NCBI RefSeq assembly: GCF_000026365.1
Contig: NC_012993.1
Span: 1,240,001 to 1,304,000 of the forward strand
From: Zygosaccharomyces rouxii
Taxonomy: Eukaryota > Ascomycota > Saccharomycetes > Saccharomycetales > Saccharomycetaceae
Reading direction: 5' to 3'
DNA length: 64,000 bases
A model generated the notes under the pieces. That model did not search any database, was not told where the DNA came from, and saw only the letters and a program-made list of their open reading frames with translations. Below, one piece after another: positions 1 through 9,736 of the stretch; the first letter of the stretch is position 1, and each line of letters opens with the position of its first letter. The position numbers and the translations under genes are program-made.

Positions 1-599
1 GTGATATCCTTTCGAGAGAGATTGACGTTTCTCAATATGGTGTTATCATGGCAGGTGCGCAGAAGAATATCGGATTAGCAGGTTTGACTGTATACGTCAT
101 TAAGAAGGAGATTTTAGAAAATATTTCAAAGGTGTCAGAGGAGAAATTACACGAATTGGGATTACCTATTAGCCCAATTGCATTCGACTATCCAACTGTG
201 GTGAAGAACAATTCCGCCTACAACACTATTCCAATTTTCACTCTACATATAATAGACCTTGTGTTCCAACATTTGTTGAAGAAGGGCGGTGTCGCTGCTC
301 AAGGCGCGGAAAACGAGAAGAAATGCCAATTACTATATGGTGCATTGGACGCAAACTCTGGATTTTACAATTTACCTGTGGATCCATCTTGCAGATCAAG
401 AATGAATGTGGTCTTCACTCTGAAGAAGGAAGGTCTTGATGAAAAATTCCTTCAAGAGGCAAGTGCGTTGAAACTAACTGGTCTTAAGGGCCACCGTTCT
501 GTTGGTGGTTTTAGAGCATCTATTTACAACGCACTTTCTGTTGAAACCGTGGAAAAATTAGCCAATTTCGTCAAGACTTTTGCTCAGCAAAATGCTTGA
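1..599 (+). CDS. SER1: Phosphoserine aminotransferase, 3' part (5' end outside window)
   Basis: This is the C-terminal half of phosphoserine transaminase, the PLP enzyme that converts 3-phosphohydroxypyruvate and glutamate to phosphoserine in serine synthesis. The reading frame is already open at base 3, so the ATG at 48 is an internal methionine. The motif GAQKN just after it carries the lysine (codon 63-65) expected to bind pyridoxal phosphate. The C-terminal segment contains GHRSVGGFRAS, the family's conserved substrate-binding end, and the stop falls where expected. It converges with MEC3, 83 bp away. In S. cerevisiae SER1 is next to GSP2; here GSP1 lies about 7 kb away with five genes between, as expected for an unduplicated ancestor. 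Identification is firm; the gene is cut only by the window edge. Confidence 0.95.
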   Translation, partial: DILSREIDVSQYGVIMAGAQKNIGLAGLTVYVIKKEILENISKVSEEKLHELGLPISPIAFDYPTVVKNNSAYNTIPIFTLHIIDLVFQHLLKKGGVAAQGAENEKKCQLLYGALDANSGFYNLPVDPSCRSRMNVVFTLKKEGLDEKFLQEASALKLTGLKGHRSVGGFRASIYNALSVETVEKLANFVKTFAQQNA

Positions 600-682
600 T
601 CCTTTTTTAAAGAAAAAAAAAAAAAGAATTAATTAACGTGTTACAGATAATTTCTTTGTTTGATTGTTGTTGTTTTTGTCTA

Positions 683-1987
683 TCAAATAGGTTTTGATCT
701 TGCCATGTAATAAATAATCTGACCCTTCTCCCTTGGTTTATCTGGATCCTCGCCTTCATCGACACTACCTCTGTCTAAAGAACAATGTAAAACACATGAT
801 TCGTTATGGGAGATGGCTAAAATAAGTTCTTCAAATGCATCGTAGAGTTTATGACAAACTTTCCAATCTTTTATCTTGATCATCACTTCATGAGTCTGCG
901 CGCTTTCTCTTTCTGCTTGTTCTACCACTGCAGAGACATCCATCAATTCGACATCATTCTCGGGTAGTGAATTCAATACATCATGATGAGCTGCATCCAG
1001 CACTGTACTTTCATCTATTCTCATGCTGTCGTCTGTATCTTCCGCCGCAGTCTCCCTTCTACTAATCGGTCGTCTTCCATCATCCTGGGATGCCTGTGGT
1101 GGCATATCTTCAGGTACCAGTGGAGTTAAAGGACCATTCCAACATACTTGCAAATGCCAATCCAGCTCATTTATCACTAGCTTCAATCGATTCGTTTCAT
1201 GCCCTAGCGCATCCTTCTTATTGATGGCGCTTAGCCTTATATGGTTCACGCTGGTATATCTATCTACCCTCCTAATGAAATTTGAGAAACCAGCTCCAAA
1301 TTCACTAGAGTAGGGTGGCAGTTTGTACATTGAAAGTTGTGCACCGCTAACCATGGGTTCTTTTATTCGAACATCTTGTACCCTTGACATGAGTCTTACT
1401 GGAACTTTAAAAGAATGCATAATGGTCTTTTTACTACCAAATGCACCAGCATTAGCGCCGTTCGATCCACTATACCCGTTTTTGTCTTCATCTCCCATTG
1501 TATGGAGGATTTCTTCGAATGAAATACCTAGAGCACATACCGGATTACTCTTAGCGGCTTCACCACTATTACCATTGGAGCCGCTTGCTGCATTAACGGC
1601 AAGATTCAATTCTGGCATGGCTTGTAATTTAATCACCATCTCGGAAGAAGAACCACGGGCTATAACTTTCTCATAGCGTTTGAATGCACTTAGTAGCGAA
1701 TCACAATTACACTCCATAGTAATGGCATTTAATTCACGTTGTGATACAACTGTATACTGTCTAAACACGTCTCGAGGAATGGAACACCATAGTTGACCAT
1801 TATCACCGTGGAGAATCGTACTACTGGTATTAGAGGTTGATTTCGGTGTTGATATGATCGATAGACGCTCACTGTTAAATCTTAATACAGCTGTCTTTCT
1901 AAGAGTAGCCACCGTAGAAATAGTTGTCTTTAAAAGCTGGTAATCCTCTGGCACTTCACATCCATTGACAATTAGCTTTATCCTCAT
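683..1987 (-). CDS. MEC3: DNA damage checkpoint clamp subunit Mec3 (Hus1-like)
   Basis: A 434-residue protein matching Mec3, the Hus1-like subunit of the yeast 9-1-1 clamp (Ddc1-Mec3-Rad17), which is loaded at damaged DNA and activates Mec1. The N-terminus (MRIKLIVNGCE) and blocks such as LRKTAVLRFNSERL and ITMECNCDSLLSAFKRYE are near-identical to the S. cerevisiae protein. The middle carries a low-complexity Ser/Asn/Gly insert (about residues 135-150) and an acidic linker (about 300-345) that are variable in the family. The C-terminal block with SHNESCVLHCSLDRGS is conserved. I start at the ATG at 1987; the frame is open five codons further but only to a TTG. Its adjacency to divergent GUF1 is shared with S. 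cerevisiae chromosome XII. Confidence 0.95.
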   Translation of the reverse strand: MRIKLIVNGCEVPEDYQLLKTTISTVATLRKTAVLRFNSERLSIISTPKSTSNTSSTILHGDNGQLWCSIPRDVFRQYTVVSQRELNAITMECNCDSLLSAFKRYEKVIARGSSSEMVIKLQAMPELNLAVNAASGSNGNSGEAAKSNPVCALGISFEEILHTMGDEDKNGYSGSNGANAGAFGSKKTIMHSFKVPVRLMSRVQDVRIKEPMVSGAQLSMYKLPPYSSEFGAGFSNFIRRVDRYTSVNHIRLSAINKKDALGHETNRLKLVINELDWHLQVCWNGPLTPLVPEDMPPQASQDDGRRPISRRETAAEDTDDSMRIDESTVLDAAHHDVLNSLPENDVELMDVSAVVEQAERESAQTHEVMIKIKDWKVCHKLYDAFEELILAISHNESCVLHCSLDRGSVDEGEDPDKPREKGQIIYYMARSKPI

Positions 1988-2142
1988 ACCAGTAGCATGC
2001 AATGAGGTCTAATTTCTTATAATTGAAGTAGTTTTTTACTGATGCAAGAGATAAGTGTTGAAATTTCATTTGATTAGAGTCCGAAGGTTAAACTACCATA
2101 GTACTCACTAAAATCGAGAAATAAGAGTCAGTTCGGGTTCTC

Positions 2143-4074
2143 ATGTTGGCCTCACAGGCTATCAAAAGGATTTTTCACAGGTCTTGGAAACCTTTAGTAC
2201 GATTTAACCATGGGAAGGCTCCCACTGCTATAGAGTCTATCAAGAAAAGAATTGAGGATATTCCCATTGAAAACTATAGAAATTTCTCCATTGTAGCTCA
2301 TATCGATCATGGAAAATCTACTCTGAGTGACAGACTTCTAGAGCTTACAGGTGTGATTCAGTCTGGTGGTAACAAGCAAGTTTTAGATAGATTGGAAGTG
2401 GAGAGAGAACGAGGCATTACCGTCAAAGCCCAAACATGTACCATGTTTTACCACGATAAGAGATACGGTAAGGATTTTTTAATCCATCTTGTGGATACTC
2501 CTGGACATGTGGATTTTAGAGGTGAAGTTTCAAGATCTTATGCTTCTTGCGGAGGAGCATTGTTACTGGTCGATGCATCTCAAGGTGTTCAAGCCCAAAC
2601 GGTTGCCAATTTCTATTTGGCTTACAGTATGAATTTGAAGTTAATCCCTGTAATTAATAAGATTGATTTAGATCATGCCGATATTGCACAGGCTGAAGAT
2701 CAGATTGAAAACACTTTCGAGTTGCCAAAAGAGGATACCATTCGAGTAAGCGCCAAGACTGGTTTGAATGTTAAAGAAGATTTACTTCCAGCAATTATAG
2801 ATCGCATTCCTCCACCTACTGGATGTCTTGATAAGCCATTTAGAGCATTACTAGTTGATTCATGGTACGATTCCTACGTTGGTGTGGTTTTGCTAGTTCA
2901 TATTGTGGATGGTACTGTTCGTAAAGGTGACAAAGTATCAAGTGCGCAGACTGGAAAGAAATATGAAATTAAGGAAATTGGTATTATGTTTCCAGATAGA
3001 ACGCCTACTGGCATTTTGAGTACTGGACAAGTGGGTTATGTGGTCCCTGGTATGAAGGCTTCTAAGGATGCCAAAATTGGTGATACTTTGATGCATCTGG
3101 GACGTGAACAAGAAACAGAAGTGTTGCCAGGCTTTGAAGAGCCTAAACCTATGGTTTTCGTTGGGGCTTTCCCATCTGATGGTGAAGAATTCAAAGCGCT
3201 TAATGATGATGTTAATAGATTGGTTTTAAATGATAGATCGGTCTCTTTAAAGAGGGAAACTTCCAATGCTTTAGGACAAGGTTGGAGACTTGGATTTCTT
3301 GGATCCCTTCATGCTTCGGTATTCAGGGAAAGACTAGAAAATGAATACGGGTCCAAACTTATTATTACACAACCCACGGTACCCTATATGATAAAATATT
3401 ACGATGGACATGAAAGGTTAATTACCAACCCAGATGAATTCCCAGATTTGGCTGAACGTAGAAACAAGGTTCAAGCTATTCAAGAACCATATGTGGAAGC
3501 CATTATGACTCTCCCGCAAGAATATTTGGGTAATGTCATTAAATTGTGTGATCATAATCGTGGCCAACAAACAGAAATTACTTATTTGAATATGACGGGC
3601 CAGGTTATGCTCAAATATGATTTACCGTTAGGTCAATTGGTCGAAGATTTCTTTGGCAAATTGAAATCAGTTTCGAGAGGTTATGCATCTTTAGACTATG
3701 AAGATATTGGTTATAGAGATTCAGATGTGGTTAAATTAGAATTACTGATCAACGGTAGTAGTGTAGACGCCCTAGCGCAAGTCATGCATAGCTCACAAGT
3801 TGAACGTGTAGGTAGAGCTTGGGTGAAAAAATTCAAAGAGTATATCAAGGCCCAATTATTTGAAGTTGTTATTCAAGCTAGAGCCAACAGTAAGATTATA
3901 GCTCGTGAAACCATCAAGGCCAAACGTAAGGATGTTTTGCAAAAATTGCATGCTTCTGACATTTCAAGGAGAAAGAAGTTACTCGTGAAACAAAAGGAAG
4001 GTAAGAAACATCTAAAGAGTGTTGGTAATGTTCAAATCAACCAAGATGCTTACCAAGCATTCTTACGGAGGTAA
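2143..4074 (+). CDS. GUF1: Mitochondrial elongation factor 4 (LepA-type GTPase) Guf1
   Basis: A 643-residue mitochondrial translation GTPase of the LepA/EF4 family, which acts on mitochondrial ribosomes and supports translation under stress. An Arg-rich N-terminus of about 40 residues ([15 protein letters not shown]) looks like a mitochondrial presequence. G motifs are visible: AHIDHGKST (52-60), the RGITVKAQT switch, DTPGHVDF (118-125) and NKID (172-175). The LepA-specific C-terminal domain ends with a basic helix rich in [10 protein letters not shown]. Length matches the S. cerevisiae protein. The 155 bp to divergent MEC3 is a shared promoter; COQ11 converges 63 bp downstream. Confidence 0.96.
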   Translation: MLASQAIKRIFHRSWKPLVRFNHGKAPTAIESIKKRIEDIPIENYRNFSIVAHIDHGKSTLSDRLLELTGVIQSGGNKQVLDRLEVERERGITVKAQTCTMFYHDKRYGKDFLIHLVDTPGHVDFRGEVSRSYASCGGALLLVDASQGVQAQTVANFYLAYSMNLKLIPVINKIDLDHADIAQAEDQIENTFELPKEDTIRVSAKTGLNVKEDLLPAIIDRIPPPTGCLDKPFRALLVDSWYDSYVGVVLLVHIVDGTVRKGDKVSSAQTGKKYEIKEIGIMFPDRTPTGILSTGQVGYVVPGMKASKDAKIGDTLMHLGREQETEVLPGFEEPKPMVFVGAFPSDGEEFKALNDDVNRLVLNDRSVSLKRETSNALGQGWRLGFLGSLHASVFRERLENEYGSKLIITQPTVPYMIKYYDGHERLITNPDEFPDLAERRNKVQAIQEPYVEAIMTLPQEYLGNVIKLCDHNRGQQTEITYLNMTGQVMLKYDLPLGQLVEDFFGKLKSVSRGYASLDYEDIGYRDSDVVKLELLINGSSVDALAQVMHSSQVERVGRAWVKKFKEYIKAQLFEVVIQARANSKIIARETIKAKRKDVLQKLHASDISRRKKLLVKQKEGKKHLKSVGNVQINQDAYQAFLRR

Positions 4075-4137
4075 AATAAAAATAAAATCTAGTGTACATA
4101 GAACATCATTAATTCTCTTGTAGATATATTTAAACGC

Positions 4138-4977
4138 TTAGGCTTTTTTGATGGTTTCTAGGGGGACAACTCCCTCAAATTGTGAATCTGCAATCTTGGA
4201 TAGAATGCATCTACTGACTTGTTGTGTTGAGACGGTAGGTCTGATTATCCCATTGATACATTCAAAATTATTGCCCAGTATAGCTTTATTTCCCATGTTT
4301 AAGAATTCCAAAAGATGATGAATATAGGTTCTAGCATTTTGAGATCCCTTCATTTCGTCAAACAGAAACCCCGGTCTCATTATAATCGGTCTAAAAACAT
4401 CCTTATGGCGTAAAAGTTCATCTTCAGCTTGTCTTTTGGAATTAATGTAGCCTTCTGGAATCATGGGAAAGCCTTTATCAGCAGAGATGTAGGTGAAAGT
4501 CGGCAGATTCTCATGATCTATGCCATCACGTTCGATAGTGTCTGCGAAGGTCCTGGCAAGAGTGATGGCACTCTGCTTGTTCATAACTTCGTAAGTAAAA
4601 TTGGGGTCCCTCTTGATCAAAGGATTAGAGCCAATTGAAGGCAACCATGATGCCCAACTGTAAGAGGGTGAATTGGAATGACCTGGCTGTTTTCTTAGTC
4701 TTCTCTTATAACTTTCATCTTCTAAAAGAATCCCCAGTGAATGGACAACGCCAGAGGCTCCTTGTAAGTGTTTATAGTATGTGGAAGGATTCAGTATGTC
4801 AGCATATTCCCAGCTAACTTCTCTAATCCAGTCTTTGTCCTTTGAAGGTGATTTAAGAACTGGTGGTTTACCAGACCTGGATATCGATACTACTTCTAAT
4901 CCACGATGTACCGCTTCTTGACAAATACGTCTACCTAAGAAACCATTTCCACCGAAAACTAGCAATTTGGAAGCCAT
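4138..4977 (-). CDS. COQ11: Coenzyme Q biosynthesis protein Coq11 (atypical short-chain dehydrogenase)
   Basis: A 279-residue NAD(P)-binding Rossmann protein like Coq11 (YLR290C), a member of the mitochondrial CoQ synthome needed for efficient ubiquinone production. The nucleotide-binding glycine motif (VFGGNGFLGRRICQEA) begins eight residues from the start. Later blocks include TFTYISADKGFP, the conserved YINSKRQAE (Tyr-x3-Lys type catalytic pair) and RPGFLFDE. I chose the ATG at 4977 because the N-terminus then matches the family start; upstream the frame stays open 44 codons but begins at TTG and encodes unrelated sequence. The protein belongs to the extended/atypical SDR group. Its place between GUF1 and GCD7 equals S. 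cerevisiae. Confidence 0.93.
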   Translation of the reverse strand: MASKLLVFGGNGFLGRRICQEAVHRGLEVVSISRSGKPPVLKSPSKDKDWIREVSWEYADILNPSTYYKHLQGASGVVHSLGILLEDESYKRRLRKQPGHSNSPSYSWASWLPSIGSNPLIKRDPNFTYEVMNKQSAITLARTFADTIERDGIDHENLPTFTYISADKGFPMIPEGYINSKRQAEDELLRHKDVFRPIIMRPGFLFDEMKGSQNARTYIHHLLEFLNMGNKAILGNNFECINGIIRPTVSTQQVSRCILSKIADSQFEGVVPLETIKKA

Positions 4978-5429
4978 TGCAATCCTTTTCTGCAGGATAT
5001 GGCACTGGTGACTCCTAGCTACCACCCTTAACAAAAGGTTAAGCTTCTTTTGTACAAGAAAATCTGGCATAAAGGGTTCAAGAGGTCCGTTACTAATGAG
5101 CAAGATCAAGAATTAGGCAATAATACGAATGTTATCTCAAGATTTAGCCTACAAGAACTATCTGTCAGACTGTCTAATTACAAAGTAGTACCGTGAAAGT
5201 TAAGCGGTACCTTCGTACTCAAAGAAGTCTTATTTTCCTCTAGCCCATTAACAGGATGCAAATCAGATTTAGTTGAAAAGCATCGAGTCATCCAGCTCAA
5301 GACTTAGAGTGGGTTAATCTAAGTCGAGCGAGGCACAGGGCGGTTGTGATTATCTTTTATGCATTCCAAGAATTATGTTGAAAACGTCAACAAACACACA
5401 TCCACATGAATCATTATATTATATTTCTA
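4978..5429. other. COQ11 upstream region (intergenic)
   Basis: These 452 bases separate the COQ11 start from the GCD7 stop, both on the minus strand, so they hold the COQ11 promoter and GCD7 3' end signals. An unrelated open stretch continues for 44 codons upstream of COQ11 without an ATG. I see no RNA gene, repeat or recognisable factor site. Confidence 0.6.
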
Positions 5430-6581
5430 TCACATCTCCAATTGCACATCAATTTGCTTGTAGTTATCCCAGGCAATACGGTAGATAAAACTAGGTGCAA
5501 ATCCACCGACGTTTGTAATGTAAATATCGATATTTTCTGGTGGGACATAATCCGTAATTGAATTAATAGTATCGAGCCTGTGTTCAGGATCCATCTGTGG
5601 TAATACCTTTTGAGATCCACCAAACTCAACGAATTTTTCCACATCAAATGGGTACAATGGTGAGAATTTATAAAGACCTGCAACTGCAAACACAGGTGTC
5701 TTAAATTCATGGGCGCATTCACATACGGCACTAACACCAGATGTGGAGGAAATCGAACCACCGTTGATAAATACGGCCTTAGTACCTATAATAACTTTAC
5801 CGACTCTTGACATTAGGGCAAATACAGCTGAATCAGGAATTACAATTGTTTCGATATTGTGTTGAGCCAGCTTTTTGGCAAATTCATGAGCCTTTGCAGT
5901 GTTGTTAGGGAAACCTTCAGTTACTAATACAGTGAACCTTCTATTACTACGTTCACGAGTTTTTAGTAAAAATTTCAGAACCGTTTTAGATTCTGGCGTT
6001 GGTGTTAATAAAATTTCATGATCGTGAATCAAATCAATAGCAATTTGTTGAATACCATCGTCGATATTGGTGATTTCATCTATTAGATCCTTAATACCCT
6101 GGATTGCTACTTGACGAAAATCTGTTCTATTCTTTGTGCTTCTCTGTTTCTGTTGTTTCTGTTGTTGTTGTTTCTGCTGTTTATCTTCAGGTTTTTGTAA
6201 AAGGTTAAACATTGATGAAATCATTGGTTCTGCTACACTACTTGATGTAGCTTGTGGTGAATTGCTACGCAGTTCTTCCTCCTCTTCCTCTCTAACAACT
6301 GCCAATATCCTTCTAATTACGTTACCACATGCAAATGCTGTTGGTTGAGCTTTCTCCAACCTATTCGCCAGCTGTCTAATCTGTTCAATTAACTCGCTGA
6401 CGTGTGACCATCTTGCTTGTGAAATAAACCGTTTCAACAGCTGTAATGTTTCTAATGCCATTGCATAGGGTCCATCGATCTGACGTCTTTTCAGTCTCGC
6501 TATAAAATGTTCTATGGTGACATTGATATCGGAAGAATTAGCAGTTGCTATAGATGATTGAGCTGATGATGGTAGTGGCAT
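5430..6581 (-). CDS. GCD7: Translation initiation factor eIF2B beta subunit
   Basis: A 383-residue protein matching Gcd7, the beta regulatory subunit of eIF2B, the guanine nucleotide exchange factor for eIF2. With Gcn3 and Gcd2 it senses phosphorylated eIF2-alpha. The N-terminal helical part contains QIDGPYAMALETLQLLKRFI. The C-terminal Rossmann-like half has TVLVTEGFPNNTAKAHEFAK and NGGSISSTSGVSAVCECAHE, signatures of the eIF2B alpha/beta/delta family. A Gln/Lys run (KQQKQQQQKQQKQ, encoded near 6134-6185) lies in the linker between the halves. Length is close to the S. cerevisiae protein (381). Order COQ11-GCD7-SEC72-GSP1 is conserved. Confidence 0.96.
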   Translation of the reverse strand: MPLPSSAQSSIATANSSDINVTIEHFIARLKRRQIDGPYAMALETLQLLKRFISQARWSHVSELIEQIRQLANRLEKAQPTAFACGNVIRRILAVVREEEEEELRSNSPQATSSSVAEPMISSMFNLLQKPEDKQQKQQQQKQQKQRSTKNRTDFRQVAIQGIKDLIDEITNIDDGIQQIAIDLIHDHEILLTPTPESKTVLKFLLKTRERSNRRFTVLVTEGFPNNTAKAHEFAKKLAQHNIETIVIPDSAVFALMSRVGKVIIGTKAVFINGGSISSTSGVSAVCECAHEFKTPVFAVAGLYKFSPLYPFDVEKFVEFGGSQKVLPQMDPEHRLDTINSITDYVPPENIDIYITNVGGFAPSFIYRIAWDNYKQIDVQLEM

Positions 6582-6752
6582 TATGGAAAATCCTGGCAGG
6601 GATATACCTTTATTTTATTTCTCTATTCTTACATGGAATGTGATGAGATGAGGTGAAAAGTTTTTCAAGTAGATACGATATGCTTGCTTGACAAAAAAAA
6701 AATTTCGAATATACTAATAAGAGCACATACAAACAAAAGATTACAGATAAAT

Positions 6753-7328
6753 TTATAAACCGTTATAATCTGCCAATTTTCTCTCACATTCTAACATCAT
6801 TGCCTTTAATTTTACATTTTGAGGCTGTAGACAAAGACCTCTATCACAGGAAATACGAGCTTCCTCCAATTGACCTAAATTTAACAATGCATCTGTCTTG
6901 CGGATGAAGACCTCAGGTTGGAAAAGACCCGTACTTAAAAGCATATCCAAGTCTTGTAATGCATCTAAATAACGACCCAACATTAATTCTAAATCGATCT
7001 TATGACGTAGCATGAATTGTAGCTCTTGTAACTGAACAGCGAATGCTTCCCATGGTGCTCTCTTCCTCTGGGCCATCTCCACTGCTAATGTAACATTCTT
7101 CAGAGCTTCAGGTAGTTTATTCTGTTTGATATTTTTAACACCACTTTCAAAGAGGTTCTTGATTAATTTTGTAGAGGATTCACTTGGCTGGGGAGTAAAA
7201 TTGGGATTATTCTCTGCTATAAGTGCTTGTGTTAATGCATTGACCTGAGCGACGTAGATGTTTAAAGTCTCACGATCTTCATCTGGTGTTATAATCTTGG
7301 AATCAGGATTGTATGAAATATCTGCCAT
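6753..7328 (-). CDS. SEC72: Sec62/63 complex subunit Sec72
   Basis: A 191-residue cytosolic protein matching Sec72, the TPR-containing subunit of the Sec63 complex that drives post-translational translocation into the ER and docks Hsp70 (Ssa1/Ssb1). No membrane segment is visible, as in the family. TPR-like helices run from about residue 60 to the end: LPEALKNVTLAVEMAQRK, YLDALQDLDMLLSTG, LGQLEEARISCDRGLCL. Length is nearly identical to S. cerevisiae (193). It lies between GCD7 and GSP1, all on the minus strand; promoters appear separate, with 171-191 bp gaps. Confidence 0.95.
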   Translation of the reverse strand: MADISYNPDSKIITPDEDRETLNIYVAQVNALTQALIAENNPNFTPQPSESSTKLIKNLFESGVKNIKQNKLPEALKNVTLAVEMAQRKRAPWEAFAVQLQELQFMLRHKIDLELMLGRYLDALQDLDMLLSTGLFQPEVFIRKTDALLNLGQLEEARISCDRGLCLQPQNVKLKAMMLECERKLADYNGL

Positions 7329-7519
7329 GGTGCTCTTGCTCTTTTCCCTTTAATCGTCGTGTCCTTTTAATTTGTATGTGTTAGTTACCTACGCTTTAAC
7401 GCATCGATTTGATTTAGCACTATACATATTTATATATATACTACAGCACAGCACGTAATTGGAAGATATATAAAAAAAATAGGTAGAAAAGACTGCCATG
7501 CTTTTGAAATATAAGAAAT

Positions 7520-8164
7520 CTACAAATCTGCATCGTCTTCGTCTGGTAGGGGCAATGCTGTAGCTTGCTCCATTTCTTGTTGGTATTGGTGCATCAAGTT
7601 TTCGTCGACTTGGACTTCTGGTGGAGCCAATGCAGGAGATGCAACGAATTCCAACTGTGGGTTACCTGCTAGTTTTCTTGCTAACCACAAGAAAGGCTTT
7701 TCGAAGTTGTAGTTAGATTTAGCAGAGATATCGTAGTATTGCAAGTTCTTCTTTCTGTGGAAAGTAATTGTCTTGGCCTTGACCTTTCTTTCTTTAACAT
7801 CAACCTTGTTACCACATAGAACGATTGGAATGTTTTCACAAACACGAACTAAATCTCTGTGCCAGTTTGGAACGTTTTTATAAGTAATTCTTGAAGTGAC
7901 ATCAAACATGATAATACCACATTGAGCGTTGATATAGTAACCATCTCTCAAACCACCAAATTTTTCTTGACCTGCGGTATCCCAGACGTCAAATTTAATT
8001 TCACCGAAGTTTGTGTAAAATGACAATGGATGAACTTCAACACCGATGGTGGCAATATATTTCTTTTCGAATTCACCTGTCAAGTGTCTCTTGACGAATG
8101 TGGTCTTACCGGTACCACCGTCACCGACTAAAACTAGCTTAAAAGTAGGAACTTCAGCAGACAT
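7520..8164 (-). CDS. GSP1: Ran GTPase (nuclear transport)
   Basis: A 214-residue Ran GTPase, the switch that gives direction to nuclear import and export and acts in spindle and nuclear envelope assembly. Visible motifs are GDGGTGKTT (14-22, P-loop), [10 protein letters not shown] (switch II with catalytic Gln), [11 protein letters not shown] and the acidic C-terminal tail DEDDADL that contacts Ran-binding domains. There is no C-terminal prenylation cysteine, as expected for Ran. Pre-duplication yeasts have one gene where S. cerevisiae has GSP1 and GSP2; flanking SEC72 matches the GSP1 side and SER1 the GSP2 side. The promoter holds several motifs described separately. Confidence 0.98.
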   Translation of the reverse strand: MSAEVPTFKLVLVGDGGTGKTTFVKRHLTGEFEKKYIATIGVEVHPLSFYTNFGEIKFDVWDTAGQEKFGGLRDGYYINAQCGIIMFDVTSRITYKNVPNWHRDLVRVCENIPIVLCGNKVDVKERKVKAKTITFHRKKNLQYYDISAKSNYNFEKPFLWLARKLAGNPQLEFVASPALAPPEVQVDENLMHQYQQEMEQATALPLPDEDDADL

Positions 8165-8814
8165 TATGGGGGGAGAGATTATGAGAGTAACCTATCTATT
8201 GATCCTCCGTAGTGTGTAGATGAACTTCTTTAAAAAAGAAAAAAAGTTTTAACAATGTTTAAGTGTGTTCAATAGATCATAATAGTTGAAGTAAAAAATT
8301 TGTCGTTAAGAAGGAAAAATCGAGATGCCCACCCAACTGAAAATTTCAAAACAAGGGGAGCACCTTGTGAGAAAAAGAAGCGACAATTTACGATTTATGT
8401 CATGCTGTACGGAGTTGCCCGGTTAGGGCATGTAGTTAGGGTTACGTGCTGGTGTCCGGGTGTTGAAGGTCTCGGCGGCAAAATGCGAAGATGTTGGTAG
8501 TGGGATTATGTGGTGGCATAGTATATAGCATCGTAGTTTGGAAGTTTTTTTTGCACTGGGACTAGCGTTTAGGGTTTCTACGTGAGGTAGTAGCATTTTA
8601 CGTCATGCCCGTGTACCGAACGTTCCAAGAGCTTGCCTAAACGTTAAATATGTAAACCATCTTTGTAAGAGATTGTCCAAGATCCCTAAACAAATGTTAC
8701 AATATTATAAAGAAAAAGTATACAGGCGTAATATTTCGTTGTTGCCGTTGTCACTGTCGAGCGCAGGACTCTCACAGACTGATATGTGTGAAAAATGCAA
8801 AAATAAAAAATTCA
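8165..8814. promoter_or_regulatory. GSP1 promoter with three TTAGGG motifs, CRE and Rap1-like site
   Basis: This 650-base gap precedes GSP1 (minus strand) and ends at the tRNA-Met. TTAGGG, the core of the Tbf1 site, occurs at 8423-8428, 8436-8441 and 8569-8574. A perfect CRE/ATF octamer TTACGTCA is at 8598-8605. GGTGTCCGGGTGT at 8451-8463 reads, in the GSP1 direction, as a near match to a Rap1 site. Tbf1 and Rap1 sites mark ribosomal protein and snoRNA promoters in many yeasts, so GSP1 may be co-regulated with growth genes; that is inference. I looked for box C/D motifs suggesting a hidden snoRNA and found none convincing. Confidence 0.5.
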
Positions 8815-8887
8815 TGCTCCACGGGAGGTTCGAACTCTCGACCTTCAGATTATGAGACTGACGCTCTTCCGACTGAGCTAGTGAAGC
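8815..8887 (-). tRNA. tRNA-Met (elongator), anticodon CAT
   Basis: On the minus strand a 73-base cloverleaf begins GCTTCAC and ends GTGGAGC plus discriminator A; all seven acceptor pairs form, with one T-G wobble. The anticodon loop reads CTCATAA, giving CAT. The T-arm holds GGTCGAGAGTTCGAACCTC with the consensus B box. The sequence is almost identical to the S. cerevisiae elongator tRNA-Met; the initiator differs in the T-loop and acceptor stem. There is no intron and no encoded CCA. Confidence 0.96.
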
Positions 8888-8971
8888 ATGTAATTAGTTG
8901 ATGAAGAAACCAAACACGTATGGTACCACCCAGATGTGCTAATCACACTTCTCGTATTTTAACAGATATAA

Positions 8972-9736
8972 TTATTCTTTTACTTTCATTGCAATTTCAA
9001 CTATTTCATACCAATCCTGTATAAGTTCTTTTAGTTCTAAATCGTCTTTATCCAGCTGCTCTATCCACTTTGACCATTCTTCCTTTTCGACATTGCTATG
9101 CGATTTCGGACGTACATCTAAGACTTCCACTGAATATGTGTATCGATTTACGCCGTCTAAATGCTGTGAAATCATCTGCCTGTCGTGTAAAAATTTTTGT
9201 AACTCCATTTTCAGTTGAGTAATTTCATCTCTGTACTGATCAACAATCTCTAATGAAGACGGAGATGGTTCCTCGTTCCGTTGAATCGACTCTTGAATAT
9301 TCCAAGTGATATCGGGTTCTAGTGATCTTCTACTTCTATTTCTCTCAAAATTTAACTGCCACTTCAATTCATCAATTATAGATTGCAATCGATTCAGTTT
9401 TACTTGGAAGGTTTTAGCGGTTCTATCATTCTTTATCGTAGGTTTGGCTACTTGTATCGGTTGTACACGAGGAACCTTCGGCGAAGGTTGTGGACTTTCC
9501 TTAATTTCGACTAATTTCGGTGCTTTTTTCAGTTCTTCGATTGTATTATGAGCATTCTCCAACTGTCTGTTCTTATCCTCTAATGAAGTAAGCAGCCTAT
9601 GTACAGTGTTTATGATCAATTTGGCATTTTGAGATTCGCTCAATTGCAGCGATTGATTAGAATTCAAAAATCCTCGAAGGACCAATTGCTCATCGACATG
9701 TTTTGACGCATCGTCGATTTTTTCAAATTTGCCCAT
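8972..9736 (-). CDS. Coiled-coil protein, possibly ADIP/Msd1-like; unassigned
   Basis: A 254-residue protein I cannot assign to a named S. cerevisiae gene. The N-terminal 70 residues (ASKHVDEQLVLRGFL, then NTVHRLLTSLEDKNRQLEN) resemble the short helical start of the ADIP/SSX2IP/Msd1 family, which anchors microtubule minus ends at centrosomes or spindle poles; this is a pattern match by eye. A proline-rich linker (about 75-105) is followed by two coiled-coil segments (about 108-135 and 160-190), and the C-terminus is acidic and helical (SKWIEQLDKDDLELKELIQDWYE split by charged residues). No signal peptide or membrane segment is seen. I start at the ATG at 9736; three codons upstream is only TTG. 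S. cerevisiae has no counterpart I know of between GSP1 and ATP14, nor beside GSP2. Confidence 0.75.
   Translation of the reverse strand: MGKFEKIDDASKHVDEQLVLRGFLNSNQSLQLSESQNAKLIINTVHRLLTSLEDKNRQLENAHNTIEELKKAPKLVEIKESPQPSPKVPRVQPIQVAKPTIKNDRTAKTFQVKLNRLQSIIDELKWQLNFERNRSRRSLEPDITWNIQESIQRNEEPSPSSLEIVDQYRDEITQLKMELQKFLHDRQMISQHLDGVNRYTYSVEVLDVRPKSHSNVEKEEWSKWIEQLDKDDLELKELIQDWYEIVEIAMKVKE

Noticed and set aside
8300..8500. 66-codon frame in the GSP1 promoter
   Set aside because: Starts at a non-ATG codon and overlaps the regulatory motifs; no similarity recognised.
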